64,000 nucleotides of DNA from Hydractinia symbiolongicarpus (lineage: Eukaryota; Cnidaria; Hydrozoa; Anthoathecata; Hydractiniidae), in assembly GCF_029227915.1 (NCBI RefSeq), contig NC_079881.1, forward strand, positions 20,685,501-20,749,500. The letters run 5' to 3'. A program made the position numbers and the translations under genes. The first letter of the stretch is position 1. Every line of letters starts with the position of its first letter. Positions 43,575 to 55,719 of this stretch are shown in pieces. Below the pieces are notes generated by a model. That model did not search any database. It was not told where the DNA came from and was given only the letters and a program-made list of their open reading frames with translations.

Positions 43575-43965
43575 ATCGCCTTGACGCTAATTTTTCTCAA
43601 TGGGGTGTTCTAAAGCAGCTAAATCCTTACCCCCCCCCCCCCCCCATCTTTCACTGGTTGCAAAAACGCTGCCGTCACTCAACCTATCATAATCTCCTAC
43701 GTCAACCATAGTAAATTGATAGGAAGCATTCACCACGGCCATTAACACAATACTATGAATTTTTTTGTAGTTAAAAAACATTGATCGACCTCGTGGAGGA
43801 CATTGAATGATTACATGCTTGCCATCCAAGACACCTAAGCAATTAGGAAAGTCCCAGTAATGTTCAAAACAGGCTGCAACATCTTTCCACTCTCCTTCTG
43901 TGCTCTGACAAGGCAGGTAGCCTTTCTTGAGTAGCTTTTCCCAAATTACCCGACATGTGGGGGGT
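43575..43965 (-). pseudogene. Harbinger (HARBI1-like) transposase fragment
   Basis: The minus strand carries EKLLKKGYLPCQSTEGEWK, FEHYWDFPNCLGVLDGKHV, then a DGKHVIIQCPPRG block with the first catalytic Asp, and YKKIHSIVLMAVVNASYQFT followed by VDVGDYDRLSDGSVF with the second Asp. This is the DDE_Tnp_4 domain of Harbinger elements. A run of 16 C (43629-43645) disrupts the sequence after the second Asp, and the catalytic Glu region is not seen. The 5' side is cut by the solo retrotransposon end at 43966. Confidence 0.8.
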
Positions 43966-44565
43966 GACTATTCTTAGTTTTTTTTATTTAGTTTCTTTTT
44001 TAGTTTTTTTTGTAGTCTTGTCTTTGGAGAGTGACGACTCCACTTATTACCCCAGCAAGGGAGGGTTGACTTACCAGGTCCTATCTTTGGAGAGTGATTA
44101 CTTCACTTATTACCCCAGTCCAGAAGGAAAAAACTGAAAAAAAAAATCTGCAAGGGGGTTTGACTGCACTGGTCTTATCTTTGGAGAGTGACGACTCCAC
44201 CTCTTACCCCTGTCACACAGGATTGTACAGAGTAGGACAGATGAAAAGTTATGGATGAAAAAAATGTCTAGTTCCTGCTGAAGAATGTTCGTAGACCTCT
44301 TTTGAGGTGACTCAGCTAGACATTTTGGGTACCTTGGTTGAGGAATATGATTCGACACCCTTTACCCTTTACAGAAGTCCTGTCCTACTCTCGCTGTCTG
44401 TTTGTTTGTTCAATTTTTGTGCCAATTATCTTCTTGGAAAAAGGAAGAATTGTGTTCCTTTATATGAGCATATTCTTTAAAGGAGCAAAACCTCTAGAAT
44501 TTAAATTTTAAGACTTAGCTGGTCGACATTGTCATTGTGCGTGCACTTTGTAATTTTCATTCTTT
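43966..44565 (+). mobile_element. Solo family-3 3' end, about 600 bp, in the Harbinger relic
   Basis: Plus-oriented: GGGGGGTGACTATTCTTAG, T-rich spacers, three GAGAGTGACGACTCC-type modules (about 44025, 44090 and 44185; the middle one reads GATTACTTC), the TGTCTAG/CTAGACA structure (44265-44322), AACAAACAAACAGACAGCGA (complement orientation) and the terminus GTGCACTTTGTAATTTTCAT. No ORF part is attached. Confidence 0.8.
44265..44322 (+). other. Structured 3'-UTR element, copy 3
   Basis: TGTCTAG and CTAGACA pair (7 bp). The inner ACCTC-TTTT-GAGGT hairpin is intact. Confidence 0.6.
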
Positions 44566-45600
44566 TGAATATTTTGTCAGTAATTTTAATGTGGTATAGA
44601 GAGCTAATACACTACCAAAAACAACTTATTTTAAATATTAGTTTAAAAAGGTATAAGGCCTGGCAATTATTGTCATATTATTTACATGAAATAATTAGCT
44701 GGATGCATATAATCATTTTAGAAGCAATTTCCCCAACATTTAAAAAAACAATAATCCTTTTGCTACACGATATTGTTTGTTATTTCAAAAGTTCAGTAGG
44801 CCCAAAATTTCCTTTGACCTACAACTATACACAAATATATTGAGAAAAGTTAATTGTTAATATTGTTTATGTTAAAAGGCACGCATTGTATACCAGGGCC
44901 TGTACAACACCAATGATCGGGTGGAAAAAAATACAATGTCAGCAACATGGCATGTTTCCGATTTTTTAAGCAAATACCTGCAGGCGAGCAAAAAATCGTT
45001 CTGTGTGGTAAATGTTTTGTACGCCTTATGGGAGAATTATAAGTGTTTTTAACTTAAGCATATAGTCAGGTGTAACGTGTGAAGCACTTCTGTTTCTACT
45101 TTTATTTGTCTAATTTGTTTTGTGTGAGCCATCCTACACTGACAAGAAGTTCTAAAAATCAGTCGTAACTAAACCCACGTCCATAAACATAATATATGAA
45201 CAAAACCCATCATATAAACAAAACCTATCGTACAAACAAAACCTATCGTACACCTAATATATAAGGCAGTGACTTAAACTGGACTAAAAGAGACCACAAC
45301 TGTTTTCGATGGTATTAATGGTGTACAGCAGAGAGTAAAGGCAATTCTTTTAATGATTTGATATCTCGCACACAACATCAACCTTTTATTTTATTCCCCA
45401 CAGTATAATCCAGTTTATTTCTGCTGCCTTTTAATATTTCGTTAAAACGTTTTCCCTTAGCTTACATGAGCAACAAAAACTATAGATCCACATGGTGTAA
45501 TGCCAAATGTGACAAGTAAGTCTGCGGATTTATTGAAAAACTGTTTATCACTGCAATTTTTATGTCAGTAGTAGTTTACAGAACAAAAAATCAAAGACTG
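44566..45600. other. AT-rich intergenic DNA
   Basis: No supported gene. Small tandem echoes of ACAAAACCTATCGTA occur near 45200-45250. Confidence 0.4.
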
Positions 45601-45790
45601 GCCCCGCAGCCTAGTAGTTGTAACTCTCGCACTTCAATATGTGTGAGTGAATGTTACCATAGCCTGGGTTACGTCAAGCCACGTGAGGGAAAATGGGAAA
45701 ATGGCACACTGTGTGGACCGTTGGTGTTGTAGTGAATTGTCTGGCAGAGCGCTGAACCTAATTGAGTCTGCGTAGTTCTTATTGAACATT
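45601..45790 (+). repeat. Possible tRNA-derived SINE
   Basis: GCCTAGTAGTTGTAACTCTC resembles a Pol III A-box region, and CCTGGGTTACGTCAAGCC about 40 nt later resembles a loose B box. GGCAGAGCGCTGAACC follows in the body. No second copy was noticed in this window and no A-rich or simple tail is clear. Confidence 0.3.
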
Positions 45791-46138
45791 AAATATTCCA
45801 GGACTCCCAATCAAAGCCATGGCTTCTCCTGAAAATAATAGATAGGGTATCCCTCAATATTTGTGAGAGTAGACATGTAAAATATGCGCATCTCTAAGGC
45901 TCAAAATATCCATAGCTAAATGGGCAAGCTAACAGATTAATACGTTCATTGTTTACAAGCCTAGCTATGTTTAAGTCATTACTTTACTAAACTCTGTAGG
46001 TATTAATAGCTGGCTGAAAATACATTTCATTCATTTCTATCTAGCTTTCCTAGCTACATGACTAAATTTAAATTAGTTACAACACCGTATATATTCAGAT
46101 TCCATTTGTTAACCAGTGAGAACGAAAATACAAGGAAT
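45791..46138. other. Intergenic DNA
   Basis: Nothing recognised. Confidence 0.35.
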
Positions 46139-46142
46139 AATA

Positions 46143-46176
<34 letters not shown>

Positions 46177-46206
46177 TATATGTATATATTTATGTATATA
46201 TATATG

Positions 46207-46237
<31 letters not shown>

Positions 46238-46262
46238 GTATATGTATATATATATTTATGTA
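46139..46262. repeat. TA/TATG microsatellite
   Basis: About 124 bp of (TA)n interrupted by TATG and TTTA units. The Ile/Tyr-rich reading frames here are products of the repeat. Confidence 0.95.
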
Positions 46263-46500
46263 GCTAGTTATCTCCTAACCTCCTTACCTTACCGTCTGCT
46301 TCCCTAACATAATTTTGTCCATACTCGAAGCTACCATCATCAAAAACACAAATTAGATTTCAGAAACACTAAATTGAAAATAGGGACCACGTAGTGGACT
46401 TAGGGAGTAAAAAATGGGTATGAACATAGGCAGCATAATCCCTAATTCCAATTGTACGCATAAAAAAGGAATCATAAATGGAATTTAGGGAGCACAAAAT
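46263..46500. other. Spacer before the plus-strand family-1 copy
   Basis: No gene. AATGGAATTTAGGGAGCAC and GTGGACTTAGGGAGTA are loosely similar to each other. Confidence 0.35.
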
Positions 46501-46976
46501 ATACGTTTATGTTGTTAGCTCTGTCTTGTGTCGTATTGTTTGTGATAGAAGGATTGTTTTTTCTCTTTACGATTCTCTTAAAGAATAGTTTTAGGTCCAA
46601 GTTGTACAGTACTCATGCTTGTAAGAAGCAAGAAAGTGTATTCAGCACCTTCTTCTGGGAGCCTAATCCCAGTTTTGACAACCACCCTCCCTGTAGACAA
46701 GATACTTCAGTGCAGCTTGCTGTATTGTAAACTTTTTTCATCTCTTTGTTGACAGCAATGGTTTAAACTGACACTGGGAAAGACTGGAGACACTGGGAAA
46801 GACCAGACCACTGTTCGCATTTAGACTGATTGACCGTTTTAAGGATTGGCTTTGATATACCGATTTTGTTTTTGATTTTAACTGGAGCCTAATCCACGGT
46901 ATGCGCCAATGGATAAATGGCTAATGGGTTAATTAGTCGGAAGTTGGAACAATAAACCCCAATCCTTTGGGGTAAG

Positions 46977-47561
46977 ATGAATGACACACGTTGGAGCAAA
47001 TTTGACAGTGCTGTGCATAGCAAGTTAAGTACTTGTAAGCATCTATCTATTAATGAGAAAGTAAAAACACTTGAAACCTTGATTTATGAAGAAGGTTCGA
47101 AAATATTTGGTTGTCAATCTTCAAAACAAACTAAAAACCTCTCTAATATTAACAGGCGTACAAATCGTTCTAAAAATTTAGTGAAGGAGAACAATATTAT
47201 TTTAGCACAGATTTCTTCATCATCGATCGAGGGAGAACTATCTGCTTTTCGACAACTTTTGCATCAAGTTAGAATAAAAATTAGGGTAATGCGTCGAGAT
47301 GACAAACGAAGGAGAAGAAAGTGTAGTTTTAAAAATGCCCAAAAATTATTCAGGAAGGATCCCTACCACGCAGGAAAAGACCTACTTAACCCTAAATCTT
47401 ATGTTCATTTTTGTGTCGAACAGTCTATTTTGGACAAGCACAAATTATGCAGTTTGAGTGACGACCTTAACGACTCTTCTCTGCCGGTTCTGCCAGGTCT
47501 TCCACCACCTCTGCAAATCAGAAAACGTTTCTCATTTTTAACTTTCAAATTTTCTGACCAG
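46977..47561 (+). pseudogene. N-terminal remnant of the RT-RLE-USP ORF
   Basis: Starts MNDTRWSKFDSAVHSKL, equivalent to residue 82 onward of the full-length protein, and runs through KVKTLETLIYEE, the basic RVMRRDDKRRRRK segment, DPYHAGKDLLNPKS and LPGLPPPLQIRKR to FKFSD. There the coding sequence is fused to 3' UTR, adding about 25 meaningless residues. The basic pre-RT region is well conserved between this copy and the full-length one, which argues that it matters to the protein. Confidence 0.85.
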
Positions 47562-47723
47562 GGTCATGGGGGAGGAAAATGTAAATCCGAGCGGTTTTGT
47601 ATTACCCCAGCTGGTTCATACAAGCCAGTTTACCGTTAATACCCAGAGGGTAAAGAGTTCAGCTCACTCTTCTCTGGTAACTTATAAGAAGCTTAGCAAG
47701 GGGGTTTGCTTTTAGCTTGTCTT

Positions 47724-47737
47724 TGGGTGTAACGACC
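47724..47737 (+). other. Conserved 3'-UTR hairpin in the plus-strand copy
   Basis: GGGT-GTAACG-ACCC, the same as in the full-length copy. Confidence 0.5.
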
Positions 47738-48140
47738 CCACTTTTTACCCCAGTTCAATAAGGCGCCCAAGTTTACTAACTTGGTCTTCAGGCTTGACAA
47801 CCCTGCTGTCCTTAGTCAAAATATCGACGGGCTGGTCCTGTCGTGACAACCCCCTGTGTCCGGCTGAGTGGTGGGGCCCTGTAACACATGTGGAAAGCCA
47901 CAGCCAGAGTCACAAGTTCTGGCGCACAGGATGGTCTTATTTAATTCTTTTTTATATTAATATACTTTTACATTTTTCTATTTGTGTTTGATCTGTAACC
48001 AGACCGTTTATGTTGTTAGCTGTCTTGTGTCGTATTGTTTGTGATAGAAGGATTGTTTTTTTTTCTTTACGATTTTCTTAAAGAATAGTTTCAGGTCCAA
48101 GTTGGACAGTACTCATGCTTGTAAGAAGCAAGAAAATGTA

Positions 48141-50820
48141 TCCTTCAGGTTTAAAAACAAAAAAAGAAATAAAAGTAGGCGAAAGAAATAAAAGTAGGCG
48201 AAAAAAAAAAAAGTTAAATTACCAATAGACTAAATCCAAAATGAGACTCAGTGGTATTAATATTTAGACTAGCCGGGGAACCCGGGGTCGAAACGCTGGG
48301 TTCAGCCACAAGTAACTGTGTTACCTGGTGTTGAATTCCTGAAAGAGCGATTAATAAGAACTGTAAACTGTACCACACATTCAGGTGAAGCGCTTCATAG
48401 TATCTCATAAATTTAGTAAGGCGCAGAACATTATGGTGTTTCCAGTGTAATATATTTGTAACACAGTTTACAACTCGTTGTTCCTGTTAAACAGTTAGCC
48501 ATCTTTTTTTATTTTCAGAGAACGTTCCCGTTAAAAGTTCAAAAATAAATATTACTCCGGGCTGAGGGATTAGTACAGGCAAACAAAAACACATATTAGT
48601 ACAAACAATGACACATATCCATATAGGCATAATACCCTTTTTTGAAAAGAAACTTTATTGTAACTTTGGATAAACACAAACTCAGGAAACAGCCATCATT
48701 AACATGGAACTGAGCGCTTAGTACAGGTAAACTGTGTCGTCAATGCGTTTAGGCATAATACCCTTTTCAAAAAAACTTTATTGCAACTTCGGTTTAAATA
48801 AGAACACAGGAAAAACAACCTGTTGTTACCCTGTCCAGTTAAAAAAATCATAATCAATTCTATTTTGCAGAGTAAGTTTTCGTGACAGTAATAAAAGGTG
48901 TCGCTACCTACTAACTGCACTTAGCATAAATATTGATTAAGAATTTTGTTGTAGCTAGCCAAACTGCATTTGGCTACTCTTACTCTTCTTCCAGAAGTAA
49001 CTGAAGGGCTAGCTAGAAGAGAGGCACAACCCCAACATGACAATAAATAATAATAAATATACCAAAGTTTAAAATAATAAGAATAAATAAGGCTAGCTAC
49101 AGCTAGCTGGATCAGTAGGATGCTGCATTGAAATCTGTTAGCTAGGTAAAATGTTGAAATCGGTTTGTTTCAGATTTACACATGGCTAGAAAACTTGATG
49201 ATATTTGCATCTTAATATACGAAAACATAGACACAATGAAGAGAATATCTTAAACATTGATAGAACTGGAATTTGGGCAGTTAAATAATTATACTAACCC
49301 AACTAAACATTCCTCTCTCTTCAAAAAAGATTTGATTTGCAGCTTGGTGGAGACTCTAGAGTATAACAAATATAGTCTCCTTGAACCCTGTATCTCGAAA
49401 GAAACGACTCGTACCTTAACTCCTAGAACTCGGTTTAGTTGAACAAAATCCGCCTGGTTAAAAACATAACTGGAAACGAAAAGAAAGAAACGAAAGGAGT
49501 ATCTAGCATAGCTCATTATAATATTAAAATAACAGTTGATAAGAATATTTGTGATCAAATTCTTTTGCCAATTTAACGAATATCAAGATACGCAGACAGC
49601 TGGAGTAGCGGTCAAGTCGTTCTTCAAAAGTCGTGACGTTACGGCAATCGGTTAAAAAATCGGTGGAAGAAGAAGAAAAAGACCGCCGGTTTTAATACAG
49701 TTGTCTAAAATATATGCAGGTACATCAAGGCAAGGCATTATTTCTTGCAAATAACTAAAAAAATTTTGATTTTTAACAAAAGAATTAAGCAGCTTAGGAT
49801 TCTCTGTTTATTAAAAATCGACAAGCGACAGATATCGAAGTTGCTGTTTCATTAAACATATTACAAATGAAACCGAGCATGAATTTGACGTCCTCTTGAG
49901 GAATTTAAGTGCCAATAACTTTAATATTCACACAAGAAATAAATAAAACCGCGGTTTCAGCATACACATACAGAGGCACATCATAAAAAAACCTTGTTTC
50001 TGCCTTTATAAAATTTCAGGAGCTGAATTAAGAACCACGGGTATGGTATTTTTTTTAAATATTGGAAGACTAAACACTATGAGTAATGGCGTGGTGTAAG
50101 TTTTACCAATTTGCACATAAAGCAATATACAGTATAGAGGTATATAAAAAAGACGATAGGCCAAATCAATATTTTAATTATAAAACATTCTTTCTGAAAT
50201 TATAAACAATTTCTAAAAGACAAACACTTGTAACCTGCAATTGAGAAATCTTCAATGGGTATTTGCATTCTCTAATCCATGGTGATAACTAGCCAACACT
50301 GGAAGAAATATTGAAATAAAAGTAATAAAATATTATATACACAATATTTCTTAAAGCACTATAAATTATTTTCTACATACCAATATCTCTTGCCACCATG
50401 ATTAAAGAAATATAGGAAGGACCCTTCATTTAATTTTCCATACGTTGCTTCTCGCATTATTCTTTCATCTCTCTTATACTGCAGAACCAACGCACCTCCT
50501 TGGATGGTCTGTCAAAACTCCGCAGTCTACAATAGCATAAATTGTATGTCACCATAGTATGCCAATTGAGGAAAAAACATGCTTGAATAAGCAGTTATCT
50601 TGCAAAAAAGACATATTTCGTTCTGAAATGATCAAAACACATTGTTGTACACCTTAGAAGTCACAATATTCTGTTCTAAATTGACCAAAACACATTTGAC
50701 AGGAACCAAAACTATGTATGTGTATCTTGTATAAAAAGTTATTAAGTAATTCAGTTATATACGTAGTCCTGTAAATGTTGGCACAAAAAATACAGGAATT
50801 AATAAACCCTCAATTTTCAA
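48141..50820. other. AT-rich intergenic DNA
   Basis: About 2.7 kb with no gene I can support. An ORF at 49257-49442 (plus) and its minus shadow show no motif. GCTAGCTA words occur near 48950-49105. Confidence 0.4.
48625..48830. repeat. Degenerate tandem pair, period 126 bp
   Basis: AGGCATAATACCCTTTT followed by AACTTTATTG.AACTT.GG occurs at 48625 and again at 48751, with TACAGG-AAAC words before each. Confidence 0.65.
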
Positions 50821-51234
50821 CTCAAGTCACCTTCTCTAATGTCAACTTTGTCAAAACAGTCCTGCTCACCGGAATATTCACAATTATGAAATCCATGAGA
50901 TAGGTGGAAATATACTTGAGAAATTATTTTAATGCTCATTCATTCAGTTATTTATTTTTAGAAAAGCTACAAGAAAGTGTTAACCCACTGATTGTTATTT
51001 TAAAGTATATATATACCAATTTTGTCATTTATTTTGATTTTACTGAATTTTGGTTTGTCATTTGTTGTATATATTTTAAACAATCTATCTCAAAACTGCA
51101 TTTCTTTTTTGGCATTGCCTAGTTAATTTTGGTTTATTGATGTTCTAAACACAAATAGAAACGTCCTAGATCATTGCACAACTATATACAGTATCAGATG
51201 TTGAGCACACCTTAAAGCAGCAAACCTTAAACAA
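50821..51234. other. Intergenic DNA
   Basis: An ORF at 50904-51122 is Phe/Ile/Tyr-rich and looks like chance translation of AT-rich DNA. Confidence 0.35.
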
Positions 51235-52214
51235 TCAAAGAAGGATGGATAATATACATACTTCTTTACAACATAAACTTTTTACTTTTCCAGATTCATT
51301 GGGACATTGTGACTTGAACTCTTCTCTAAATGTATATTTTTTAAAAAAGGAACTATAGAAACCAAAAATTTCATTGTCAATAACGTCATGCACGTTTCTT
51401 GCAACAACAAAAGTTGGATTGGTACATTGACATGAATGAACAAGCAAATACATGAATTTAGTCTTCCCAAGATAGTCTACAAAAAGTTGACCCTATAAAG
51501 TATAGGATATACTTGGTACAGTGGTTGAATTATTATTATTACCAATGATAGGTTGTATCTGTGCATGACTCCGTTCGACAACTGCAACCACCTAAAACAA
51601 GCTTTCATTAAATTCATAATGTACATACATGTGAAAAGAGGCCCTACCCAACCTTATTGCATAAAACCAAAGCAATGAAAGTATAAACAAGAATGCAAGA
51701 TTCAATGGTTGAAAGATAGGGGTAAAATAAATTCTCAAAAAAAAAAATAGCAAGATACTCACACTATCCAAATCAGGCCTTTTTTCAGAAACTTCATTCC
51801 ATCCAGCTTTAGGATAATTCAATAACACATCCATTTTCTTCCCAGGGTACAAAACCATTTTAGCATCAAGGGATGGTCTGTGACCATCTACGATCGCTTG
51901 GAATAAACCATATTATTCAACGTTGGCAACACATCTAACCAAGGAGATGATAATTTTGAAAAAATCTCATATGTTGAAATTGCCCAGGTGAAAGTGTCAG
52001 TTTTTAAGCTAGAAAGTTTTTCTGCAAATGAATTATTTCTGGCGCAGTGTAGCCTTTTACTCCCAGTGATGATATAGTTGCCTTTATAGTTTCCGTAATA
52101 ATCAACATGTCATCAAAATTTGGCAGTTCAGTTTTTGCTATGTTGTGCCTTTGCAAGTAAACTAGTCCATTCTTAGCCTGAATTACATAATGGTGTACAA
52201 CCTAACATCCTTTT

Positions 52215-52840
52215 CCTTGAAGAGCTTAGATAAATTGCAGTCAGCACCACATCTGCCGGCTTATGTCAGCAAGGGGGGTTGACTATTCTTATTTTTTATT
52301 TTTTTTTTTATTATTTTTTTTTTTATTTTTTTTTTTATTTTTTTTTTTTGTAGTCTTGTCTTTGGAGAGTGACGACTCCACTTATTACCCCAGTAAAAAA
52401 GAAAACAAAAAAAAAAAAAATTATGTCAGCAAGGGGGTTTGACTGCACTGGTCTTATCTTTAGAGAGTGACGACTCAACTTCTTACCCCAGTCACACAAG
52501 ATTGTACAGAGTAGGACAGATTAAAGTTATGGATGAAAGAAATGTCTAGTTCCTGCTGAAGACTGTTCGCAGACCTCTTTTGAGGTGACTCAGCTAGACA
52601 TTTTGGGTATCTTGGTTCAGGAATATGAGCCAAAACCCTTGTACCCTTTACAGCAGTCCTGTCCTATTCTCTCTGTCAGTTTGTTCAATTTTTGTGCCAA
52701 TTGTCTCCATGGAAAAAGGAAGAATTGTGTTCCTTTATATGAGCATATTCTATAGAGAAGCAAAACCTTTAGAATTTAAATTTTAAGACTTAACTGGTCG
52801 AGTTTATCATTGTGCGTGCACTTTGTAATTTTCATTCTTA
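52215..52840 (+). mobile_element. Family-3 3' end including the last ORF codons
   Basis: Plus-oriented. It starts in the end of a USP ORF (complement of 27840-27870: CTTGAAGAGCTTAG, GCAGTCAGCACCACATCTGC). Two GAGTGACGACTC modules (about 52363 and 52467), the TGTCTAG structure (52543-52600), the ACAGACAG/AACAAACTG region and the terminus CACTTTGTAATTTTCATTC at 52840 follow. It splits the unidentified coding region at 52850. Confidence 0.8.
52543..52600 (+). other. Structured 3'-UTR element, copy 4
   Basis: TGTCTAG/CTAGACA stem with CTG-TTCG-CAG and ACCTC-TTTT-GAGGT inner hairpins. Confidence 0.6.
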
Positions 52841-53087
52841 AACATTGTTTAAAAAAAAAGTACCCATTGTCATTAAAAATTGATATCCGTTGAGATAAGT
52901 TATAAGGTAACTCTCCGTTCACATCAACGTCACAGTACTTAAATAATGAAGCCAATGATTTTGTGCTATATCCTCGAAAAAGAACCACATTTTCGTTTTT
53001 GAGCTTTCTCAGTTTAATAGACAAATCCAAAACCTTTTTGGACAGTTGTTTTTTCAATGCTTTGACACAAGCAGGCTTTCCACGCAA

Positions 53088-54650
53088 GATGTTTGTAAAC
53101 TTTGGCAGATGTTCCTTCTCCTATTACATCAGTTGGATTTAAAGGAAGGTTACATACTTCTAAAAAGCTGAATTGATCCTCCAACAACATGAGACTTTGC
53201 AGAACGTTTAGCTGACATTACTGTACAATTACAATCCTAGATGTATTGATATACATGTATTGATAGGAGAGAAGCAGCAATGAAACACAAAACACAGGAA
53301 TGAAAAAAAATTAAAAAATTCAGCTAAATTTCCTATAATTGCAAGGATTTAGGAAATATGTAAAAAAAGGTACAATGACCAATTAGACTAAAACACAAAG
53401 AATGCAGTATACATCAGAACAAAAAAGAAGAAATATATATAAACATACTCAACAGATACAAGCACAAACAAAACAGTTCAGCAATTCATACTGAATTAAG
53501 TAGATACACATAAAATAAAATTGTCATAAGAGGAATATCCTCTAACAGAGAAGTTATAAAAAGATCCTTGTCAAATTAAAAATGTATATAAATATCGAGT
53601 TTGTCTGTTTCTCCCAGTTCTGTGGTCCGCGGATCGAATCCCACTTACTGCCGGGCGGGATGTTAGCATTCAAAAAGTAACTCCACTTCAATTTGACAAG
53701 TTTAACGCCACAAAAAATCCGTTTGTGATGTATACCTACTACAATCTGTTGGAGAAAACAAAAAAAGACTTGGAGCTGGAGGATAAACCACACCTCATAT
53801 ATATGGAATTGTGACGAGTCCAGTTTGCCACACGAACCCAAGCACTGAAAAATTGATTTGCGGACCCGAGTTGCCCAAAACACCTACACTTGTATCAGAC
53901 ACACTATCCAATGCTGATAACAGTGACGGCAACACATGTTTGTATAACGGTAGCAAAGGGAGAATCGTCTCTTATTTCATTCCAGACAATGAACCAGACA
54001 ACTCGATTTGCATGCCAGCCACGCCCTTCAAGTTCAAACACGATACATGACTGGAAAGCCGACAATTTTAGGAGAGACTCCATCACATTTTAGCGTTACA
54101 TGAAGAATTCGTTGGGCCATTACATTATGCTTTCCTGTTTGGTTTTTTTTTGCAGACTAATTTCTGTGAACCCTAACATAACGCGCAAAATTATTTATTG
54201 TGGTAAAGAGCAAAGTTAAGAAAAGACAAAAAGTTTATTAGGAATTAATTTTATTTTTATCCAAAAGCGTGACTAATAAATAAACCCTTGCGACTAAAGA
54301 CGTTACTGAGTAGACTAGAAACAAGGATTTACATAGAATCTTAAAAATTGGAAACTAAAAGCGAAGCAGCCATCAAATTCGTAAGAATAGTTCGTGTCTT
54401 ATATTTTTGATCGGAATTTTGTTTAGTTAAACGTAATTTGAAGCCCCCCCCCCCCCTTATTTTACCGTACTATATACTCAGAACCATATTTTTATACAAA
54501 ATTCATTAGCAATCTTGTTAATTTTAGTACAGTTTCTTATATAAAACAACTACGTGTAATCAATCCTCGTAAAAACTTAACCACGCAAATAAGTAAAAAT
54601 AAAAACTTTAAAATAAAATAAGTTCTTGCTATAAACTTTTTTTTTTCTCT
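53088..54650. other. AT-rich intergenic DNA with a diverged LINE-like tail
   Basis: The stretch 53390-53560 resembles 6720-6890 (ACAAGCA, AATTCAAACTGAAT, ACATAAAATAA, GAATATCC), suggesting a shared repeat. The frames at 53554-54093 overlap each other on both strands and show no known domain. Confidence 0.35.
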
Positions 54651-54658
54651 TCGACTGA

Positions 54659-55056
54659 TTACCTGATCTGCTTAACACGCGCTTGAGCATGTTTTAAAAC
54701 ATCAGCTATTTCTTTTCGAACCTTTTCCCGAGACGAATCCTTTATCACTGCCATAACACCACATAAAACACGTATTGTTACATAACACACTGCCTTTTTG
54801 TGATCAAAGAATAGAAAACATTGCGGAAAAAAAACATTTTCAACCAAAAATAGGTTTCAAACTGTCACAACAACTAATGAATGAACTCATGTTGAAGAAA
54901 TAAAAAGCTTAACAGATTTTCGAATTCAGTCTTGCCTTCTTTGACTTTTATTTCCAGAGTTTCAAATTCCTCCCCTGACAAGCACTTTTCAACAAAATCG
55001 TCATGGCTGGTACCTGTTGTTCTGTTGTTTCTCAGGAGATTTTTCGGAAATCGCAA
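54659..55056 (-). pseudogene. Possible CACTA accessory-protein remnant (DUF4806-like)
   Basis: FPKNLLRNNRTTGTSHDDFV then EEFETLEIKVKEGKTEFENL (54874-55056) resembles the DUF4806-type protein often next to animal CACTA transposases. A second frame (54659-54847) is helical and basic. The assignment rests on weak similarity and on proximity to the transposase at 56505-58260. Confidence 0.3.
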
Positions 55057-55700
55057 GTAAAACCTTTCGTTGCAACTGTAATGTGATAAAAATTAAAAGT
55101 AAATTCACTCACAAATCCTAGATGACGCAGTGTTAACAGTTAACTTTAACTCTTATGGCTATAATGGACAAAAAGGCTTATGCAGGAAAGGATCACTGTG
55201 AAATATAAGGACATACTACGCATGCAGCAAATACGTTACCTCCTTCAGGTAAAGGATATTTATCCTTATTATAAGCTGCTCCATTGCTCTTGCTGGGTTT
55301 CTTTGAGGTGGAAGAACTAGAACTTTCCCTTAAATTTCATATTCTTGGAGAGCGCCTTGGAGAAACATAAAAGCTGGAACAAGGCTTAGCAGCAAGTGGT
55401 GATCGTTGTGTATTTGGTTTTGATGGTTATTATTATTATTATTAGTAGTAGTAGTATTAAACGATATTTATACAGGATTTTTTACACTTCAGTAAAATGA
55501 GATACTGCTATCATCGTGTATCCTGTCAGTAAAAGTATGTAAAAGAAAGAAAAATATAAGCAAAAACTATTATCTACTAATTACCCACTCATGAGTTAGC
55601 TAACAAATGAATATAAAACGCATGTACATACCTAGAAAAAAGAAAAAGAGAAAAAAGAAAAATGTGAAACTAGAATGCGCAAAAGTCAGAAACAGAAGCT
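55057..55700. other. Intergenic DNA with a short ATT/AGT microsatellite
   Basis: (TTA)n/(TAG)n of about 35 bases lies near 55428-55458. No gene recognised. Confidence 0.4.
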
Positions 55701-55719
55701 ACTTAAGTTAATACTAAAA

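Larger units (their letters stand above)
46501..48140 (+). mobile_element. Family-1 USP retrotransposon, internally deleted, with a 3' end fused in front
   Basis: Structure on the plus strand: about 235 bp of a family-1 3' end (46501-46735, ending GCTTGCTGTATTGTAAAC) directly followed by a family-1 5' UTR (46736-46976, with two 19-bp repeats), the first part of the ORF (46977-47561), then a jump into the 3' UTR (GGGTCATGGGGGAGG, 47562 on) which stops at about 48140, about 100 bp short of the terminus. The deletion removes most of the RT, the RLE and the USP. The 3'-end/5'-UTR junction is the same as the one at 12737. Confidence 0.85.
51235..53087 (-). pseudogene. Unidentified decayed coding region
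   Basis: Several minus-strand frames look like pieces of one protein. 52776-53087: ACVKALKKQLSKKVLDLSIK, VVLFRGYSTKSLASLFKYCD. After the nested solo end: AKTELPNFDDMLIITETIKA and SSLGVKGYTAPEIIHLQKNF (about 52020-52150), then TFTWAISTYEIFSKLSSPWL (about 51930-51990), MVLYPGKKMDVLLNYPKAGW and VSEKRPDLDS (51770-51858), and FMYLLVHSCQCTNPTFVVAR with ESGKVKSLCCKEVC (51235-51453). Residue use is normal for a soluble protein. I do not recognise a family. It could be a transposon-encoded protein. Confidence 0.4.

Noticed and set aside
43587-43829. Intact Harbinger gene
   Set aside because: The frame is cut by a poly-C tract and a nested retrotransposon end, and the Glu region is absent.
46058-46307. 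ORFs rich in Ile and Tyr
   Set aside because: They are translations of the TA/TATG microsatellite.
47794-47991. 65-residue plus-strand ORF after the family-1 copy
   Set aside because: It is the 3' UTR of the element in a chance open frame; equivalent frames elsewhere are not conserved as protein.
53590-53660. tRNA-like B box GGATCGAATCCC
   Set aside because: There is no matching A box, acceptor stem or second copy. A single B-box match is expected by chance.
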